From an uncultured Prevotellaceae bacterium (GTDB lineage Bacteria > Bacteroidota > Bacteroidia > Bacteroidales > Bacteroidaceae), in contig CAMWSK010000020.1 of assembly GCA_947176895.1 (NCBI GenBank), positions 1 through 45,721 on the forward strand: a stretch of 45,721 bases of DNA, given 5' to 3'. The position numbers and the translations under genes are program-made. This document shows, in pieces, positions 41,831 to 45,721 of the stretch; the stretch's first letter is position 1; each line of letters opens with the position of its first letter. The notes beneath the pieces are model-generated. The model searched no databases, was not told the origin of the DNA, and saw only the letters and a program-made list of their open reading frames with translations.

Positions 41831-42328
41831 ATGGTAAGCATTATTATGGGTAGCACAAGCGACTACCCCGTGATGGAGAAAGCAGCTAAGTTCCTCGACG
41901 AGATGGATATTCCCTTCGAGATTAACGCCCTGTCGGCCCACCGCACTCCCCAAGAGGTGGAGCGGTTCGCCCGTGAGGCCGAGGGTCGCGGCGTGCGCGT
42001 GATTATTGCCGGAGCCGGCATGGCGGCCGCCTTGCCCGGTGTGATTGCGGCCAGCACCTCGCTACCCGTGATTGGTGTGCCCATCAAGGGAATGCTCGAC
42101 GGACTGGACGCCGTGCTCAGCATGTTGCAGATGCCTCCCGGCATCCCTGTGGCTACGGTGGCCGTGAACGGCGCTCAGAATGCCGCTATCCTGGCCGCAC
42201 AGATGCTCGCTCTTGGCGATGAGGCTTTGGCCATGCGGATGAAGGACTTCAAGGAGGGACTGAAACAGAAAATCGTGCGTGCCAACGAGGAACTGGCCAA
42301 TGTGCAGTTTAAGAACAAGGTGAACTGA
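41831..42328 (+). CDS. purE: N5-carboxyaminoimidazole ribonucleotide mutase
   Basis: 165 residues. The class I PurE motifs GSTSDYPVMEKA (about residues 7-18) and SAHRTP (about 36-41) are intact, as is GMAAALPGVIAASTSLPVIGVP. It moves the carboxyl group of N5-CAIR to give CAIR in purine synthesis. purK is not in the window. Its stop and the ispG start share one base (TGATG), so the two are translationally coupled. Confidence 0.96.
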   Translation: MVSIIMGSTSDYPVMEKAAKFLDEMDIPFEINALSAHRTPQEVERFAREAEGRGVRVIIAGAGMAAALPGVIAASTSLPVIGVPIKGMLDGLDAVLSMLQMPPGIPVATVAVNGAQNAAILAAQMLALGDEALAMRMKDFKEGLKQKIVRANEELANVQFKNKVN

Positions 42329-43950
42329 TGAATCTGTTTAACTACCGCCGCCGTTTCAGCCATATCGTGCAGGTGGGCGACACGCCCATGGGCGGATTCC
42401 ACCCCATCCGTGTGCAGAGCATGTGCACCACCTCCACCATGGACACGGAGGCCAGCGTGCAACAGACCTTGCGTATCGCGAAGGCCGGGGGGGAGTATGT
42501 GCGCCTCACCACACAAGGCACGCGTGAGGCCGAAAACATGCAGGCCATCAATGCCGGAGTGCGTGCCGCCGGGTGCAACGTGCCCCTGGTGGCCGATGTG
42601 CACTTCAACGCCAACGTGGCCGATGTGGCTGCCCGCTATTGCGAGAAAGTGCGCATCAATCCCGGCAACTATGTGGACACTGCACGCCAGTTCCGCCGCT
42701 TGGAGTACACCGACGAGGAGTACGCCCGCGAGCTTCAGAAGATAGAGGACCGGCTGACTCCTTTCCTTAATATATGTAAGGAGAATCACACGGCTGTGCG
42801 CATCGGCGTGAACCATGGTTCTTTGTCCGACCGTATCATGTCGCGCTATGGCGATACGCCCGAGGGCATCGTGGAGAGTTGTATGGAGTTCCTCCGCATC
42901 TGTGTGAAGCAGGATTTCCGTGATGTGGTGATTTCCATCAAAGCCTCCAACACGGTGGTTATGGTGCAGAGCGTGCGCCTGCTGGTAACCCGGATGACAC
43001 GCGAGAACATGACGTTCCCTCTGCACCTGGGCGTTACCGAGGCCGGTGAGGGAGAGGACGGGCGGATAAAGAGTGCCGTGGGTATCGGTGCCCTGCTTCA
43101 GGATGGCATGGGAGATACCATTCGTGTGAGCCTGAGCGAAGAACCTGAAGCGGAGATTCCCGTGGCACGCGACATCGTGGACTATGTGACCGGTGTCCGC
43201 AAGGATGCCGACCTGCCCATCAACCCCGAGGATGTTCAGATACCGGCCTTCTACAATTGGCTGAAGCCCGAACGCCGTCAGACCACCCGCGTGGGCGATG
43301 TGGGTGGAGGACAAGTGCCCGTGGTGTGGACAGAGATACCTGTCGAGGGCGTGGTTGTGCTCAATCCCTTTACCTTGAATGCTGAGACGGCCGACTTCTT
43401 GCGTAGTCATCCCGAGGTGATTGTGGTAAGTCGCCCACACACCGCCAATCGTTTGGGCGAGCATCGCGCTTTGGTCTTCGCTTTGGAGAACCTCGGTTTG
43501 CACAATCCCGTGCTGGCCTTTCATGACGACACCAACATGGTGCATGCGGCCATAGAGTTGGGAGTCCTGTTTATCGACGGACTGATGGATGGCATCGTGA
43601 TACCCGACGAGCAGCTTGGCCTTGGCATCCTGCAGGCCGCCCGCGCCCGTTTCTCGAAGACGGAGTATATCTCTTGTCCCGGTTGCGGCCGCACGCTTTA
43701 TGATCTGCAGGGAACCATCGCACGCATCAAGCAGGCCACGCAGCACCTGAAAGGCTTGAAGATTGGCATCATGGGTTGTATCGTCAACGGACCCGGCGAG
43801 ATGGCTGATGCCGATTATGGCTATGTGGGTGCCGCACGCGGCAAGATTTCCTTATATAAAGGGAAGCAGTGTGTGGAGAAGAATATCCCGGAGGAGGAGG
43901 CGGTGGAGCACTTGTTGGAACTCATCGCTGCCGACCGGAAGGAAGAATAA
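42328..43950 (+). CDS. ispG: (E)-4-hydroxy-3-methylbut-2-enyl-diphosphate synthase, long form
   Basis: 540 residues, much longer than the 370-residue Escherichia form. The TIM barrel begins MGGFHPIRVQSMCTTSTMDT. A large central insertion (about residues 260-430) marks the three-domain type known from plants, Chlamydia and Bacteroidota. The Fe-S cluster cysteines are in SCPGCGRTLYD (about 450, 453) and MGCIVNGPGEMAD (about 485). It catalyses the penultimate step of the non-mevalonate isoprenoid pathway. Confidence 0.96.
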   Translation: MNLFNYRRRFSHIVQVGDTPMGGFHPIRVQSMCTTSTMDTEASVQQTLRIAKAGGEYVRLTTQGTREAENMQAINAGVRAAGCNVPLVADVHFNANVADVAARYCEKVRINPGNYVDTARQFRRLEYTDEEYARELQKIEDRLTPFLNICKENHTAVRIGVNHGSLSDRIMSRYGDTPEGIVESCMEFLRICVKQDFRDVVISIKASNTVVMVQSVRLLVTRMTRENMTFPLHLGVTEAGEGEDGRIKSAVGIGALLQDGMGDTIRVSLSEEPEAEIPVARDIVDYVTGVRKDADLPINPEDVQIPAFYNWLKPERRQTTRVGDVGGGQVPVVWTEIPVEGVVVLNPFTLNAETADFLRSHPEVIVVSRPHTANRLGEHRALVFALENLGLHNPVLAFHDDTNMVHAAIELGVLFIDGLMDGIVIPDEQLGLGILQAARARFSKTEYISCPGCGRTLYDLQGTIARIKQATQHLKGLKIGIMGCIVNGPGEMADADYGYVGAARGKISLYKGKQCVEKNIPEEEAVEHLLELIAADRKEE

Positions 43951-43976
43951 TATAAACGAAATTAAAAGAAAGAATC

Positions 43977-45464
43977 ATGCTGATATATAACACGCTCAGT
44001 CGTAAGAAAGAACTCTTCAAATCCCTCGTGGAGGGCCGCGTGGGTATGTACGTCTGTGGCCCTACCGTCTATGGCGATGCCCACTTGGGACATGCCCGTC
44101 CCGCCATCACCTTTGACCTTCTGTTCCGCTATCTTCTGCATCAAGGCTACAAGGTGCGCTATGTGCGTAACATCACGGATGTGGGGCATCTGGAGCATGA
44201 CGCCGATGAGGGTGAGGACAAGATTGCAAAGAAAGCACGCCTGGAACAGCTCGAACCTATGGAGGTGGCTCAATATTATACCAACCGCTTCGAGGCGGCT
44301 ATGGACGCTTTGGGCTGTCTGCGTCCCAGCATCGAGCCTCATGCCACGGGGCATATCATCGAGCAGCAGCAGTTGGTGGAAGAGATTCTTGCCAACGGGT
44401 ATGCCTATGAGAGCAACGGCAGTGTATACTTCGATGTGGAGAAGTATGACAAGGACTATAAGTACGGCATCCTCAGTGGCCGCTCTTTGGAGAACGTGAA
44501 GGATGCCAGTCGCGAGTTGGCCGGAGTAGGCGAGAAGAGAAACCAGGCCGACTTCGCTCTTTGGAAGGCTGCCCAGCCCGAACATATCATGCGCTGGCCC
44601 AGCAAGTGGAGCGATGGCTTCCCGGGATGGCACTGCGAGTGCACGGCCATGGGACGCAAGTACTTGGGCAACCACTTTGACATTCATGGCGGAGGCATGG
44701 ATCTCGTGTTCCCCCATCATGAGTGTGAGATTGCCCAGGCTGTGGCCAGTCAGGGCGACCAGATGGTGCGCTATTGGATGCACAACAACATGATTACCAT
44801 CGACGGCAAGAAGATGGGCAAGAGTTATAACAACTTCATCACCCTTCCCCAGTTCTTCGACGGGTCTCATCCTCTGCTCACCCAGGCTTACAGTCCCATG
44901 ACCATCCGCTTCTTTATCCTGCAGGCTCATTACCGCAGCACGGTGGATTTCAGCAACGATGCCCTGCAGGCTGCCGAAAAGGGCTTCGCCCGGCTGATGG
45001 AGGGATGGAAGAATCTGCAACGCATGGCCGAAGGTCAGAAGGTGAAAGGCCAGCTGATGGTGGAGATGAAATGGGTGGAAGAACTGAAGACGCGCCTTTA
45101 CGAGGCTATGGATGACGACCTCAACTCGCCCATCGTTATCAGCACGCTGTTTGATGCCTGCCGCATCATCAACCAGCTTGTCGACCGGAAGGCAAGCATT
45201 CAGCAGGAAACGGCTCAGGCTTTGATAGAACTCTTCCGCACCTTTGCCTTCGACATCCTGGGTTTGCATGAAGACACGGCCGCCGGAAACAAACAGCGTG
45301 AGGAGGCTTTCGGCCATGTGGTGGATATGGTGCTTGAGCAACGTCAGCAGGCCAAGGCTGAGAAAAACTGGGCGTTGAGCGATCAAATCCGCGACAACCT
45401 GGCCGAGCTTGGCTTCGAGGTGAAGGACACCAAGGACGGCTTCAGCTGGACGCTGAACAAATAG
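43977..45464 (+). CDS. cysS: Cysteinyl-tRNA synthetase
   Basis: 495 residues. Class I motifs: HLGH at residues 36-39 (HIGH form) and KMGKS at about 279-283 (KMSKS form with Gly for Ser). Zinc ligands are Cys27 in CGPTVY, Cys in GWHCECTAM, and the HHE region [10 protein letters not shown]. It charges tRNA-Cys. It follows ispG by 26 bp. Followed by a hairpin and T-run. Confidence 0.96.
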   Translation: MLIYNTLSRKKELFKSLVEGRVGMYVCGPTVYGDAHLGHARPAITFDLLFRYLLHQGYKVRYVRNITDVGHLEHDADEGEDKIAKKARLEQLEPMEVAQYYTNRFEAAMDALGCLRPSIEPHATGHIIEQQQLVEEILANGYAYESNGSVYFDVEKYDKDYKYGILSGRSLENVKDASRELAGVGEKRNQADFALWKAAQPEHIMRWPSKWSDGFPGWHCECTAMGRKYLGNHFDIHGGGMDLVFPHHECEIAQAVASQGDQMVRYWMHNNMITIDGKKMGKSYNNFITLPQFFDGSHPLLTQAYSPMTIRFFILQAHYRSTVDFSNDALQAAEKGFARLMEGWKNLQRMAEGQKVKGQLMVEMKWVEELKTRLYEAMDDDLNSPIVISTLFDACRIINQLVDRKASIQQETAQALIELFRTFAFDILGLHEDTAAGNKQREEAFGHVVDMVLEQRQQAKAEKNWALSDQIRDNLAELGFEVKDTKDGFSWTLNK

Positions 45465-45491
45465 GACCGCCTTGTCGGTGCGTCTCTTGAC

Positions 45492-45538
45492 GTTCTTGTT
45501 GCCGCTGTGTTTGCGGTTGATTAGAACAATCTTTTTTT
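45492..45538 (+). terminator. Terminator of the purE-ispG-cysS operon
   Basis: Two stacked stems, GTTCT/AGAAC (45492-45496 and 45523-45527) and CCGC/GCGG (45502-45505 and 45513-45516), followed by a run of seven T. A flanking CTTGACG/CGTCAAG pair (45486-45492 and 45541-45547) could close a larger structure. Confidence 0.65.
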
Positions 45539-45579
45539 GCCGTCAAGTGATTTTCTTGGCGAACATGGACTAAACAATG

Positions 45580-45618
45580 CGGGCTGATTCCTGTAAAATG
45601 GAATCAGCCCGTATTTTG
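45580..45618. terminator. Second hairpin after cysS
   Basis: A perfect 12-bp inverted repeat (45580-45591 and 45600-45611), 8-base loop, then TATTTTG. It may back up the cysS terminator or end a gene coming from the right. The last 100 bases of the window are AT-rich and show no gene. Confidence 0.75.
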
Positions 45619-45721
45619 TATCATGTCAAAATTCAAAGTTTCTTGAAAATTTCTTTTGATTGTTTATTATTACTGTCCGCTAAACTATAAAAAGTCGAGT
45701 CCAACTTCTTGAATGGAAGAA

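Noticed and set aside
45640..45721. Possible start of an insertion sequence or gene at the right edge
   Set aside because: AT-rich and cut by the window end; no inverted repeat or coding frame can be shown.

Overview
The window is a stretch of Bacteroidota chromosome, most likely order Bacteroidales. The reasons are: -7 boxes of the form TAnnTTTG, often with a TTG/TTTG about 20 bp upstream; AT-rich leaders without Shine-Dalgarno sequences; an N-succinylornithine transcarbamylase-type arginine operon; a methylmalonyl-CoA/propionate module; and a long plant/Chlamydia-type IspG. Coding DNA is visibly GC-rich and spacers are AT-rich. Family cannot be fixed from sequence alone; Prevotellaceae-like is a guess. 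No rRNA, tRNA, CRISPR or complete insertion sequence was seen.

Layout. 360-8424 (+): arginine operon argR, GNAT acyltransferase, argG, PspC peptide, argC, argD, XRE-cupin regulator, acyl-CoA ligase, argF'. Then a secreted DUF2807 protein, and convergent to it a MATE exporter plus metallophosphoesterase. 11385-15342 (+): a sodium-pumping biotin decarboxylase (mmdA, OadG-like, tandem-biotinyl carrier, OadB-like). 15599-19022: divergent SulP and POT transporters. 19347-22159 (+): ABC ATPase, permease, GntR regulator, ferredoxin-nitroreductase. 22256-28371 (-): flavin reductase, TlpA-like lipoprotein, mutB and mutA. 28507-33191 (-): AsnC regulator, amidotransferase-dipeptidase fusion, glutaminyl cyclase-like M28 protein, sufE, dus, joined by short overlaps. 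33337-36715 (-): four FKBP genes in tandem. 37051-37619 (-): an AT-rich pair of small hydrophobic proteins of unknown function. 37992-39596 (-): RluA-type pseudouridine synthase. 39708-45464 (+): rpoN, a membrane protein, purE, ispG, cysS.

How genes work together. MutAB and the Mmd complex form most of the succinate-to-propionate route: succinyl-CoA is isomerised to methylmalonyl-CoA, whose decarboxylation would drive sodium export. No epimerase gene is in the window. The arg cluster covers most of arginine synthesis with succinylated intermediates; argB and argH are elsewhere. The M28 protein probably makes N-terminal pyroglutamate on exported proteins.

The most unusual features are three dispersed arrays of a short palindromic unit (core AAACATGTTSATGTTTT), each phased at 21-22 bp, at 74-180, 19098-19180 and 37855-37937; the AT-rich two-gene cassette next to the third array; the amidotransferase-dipeptidase fusion; the tandem biotinyl carrier; and the FKBP cluster, where two members have altered active sites.
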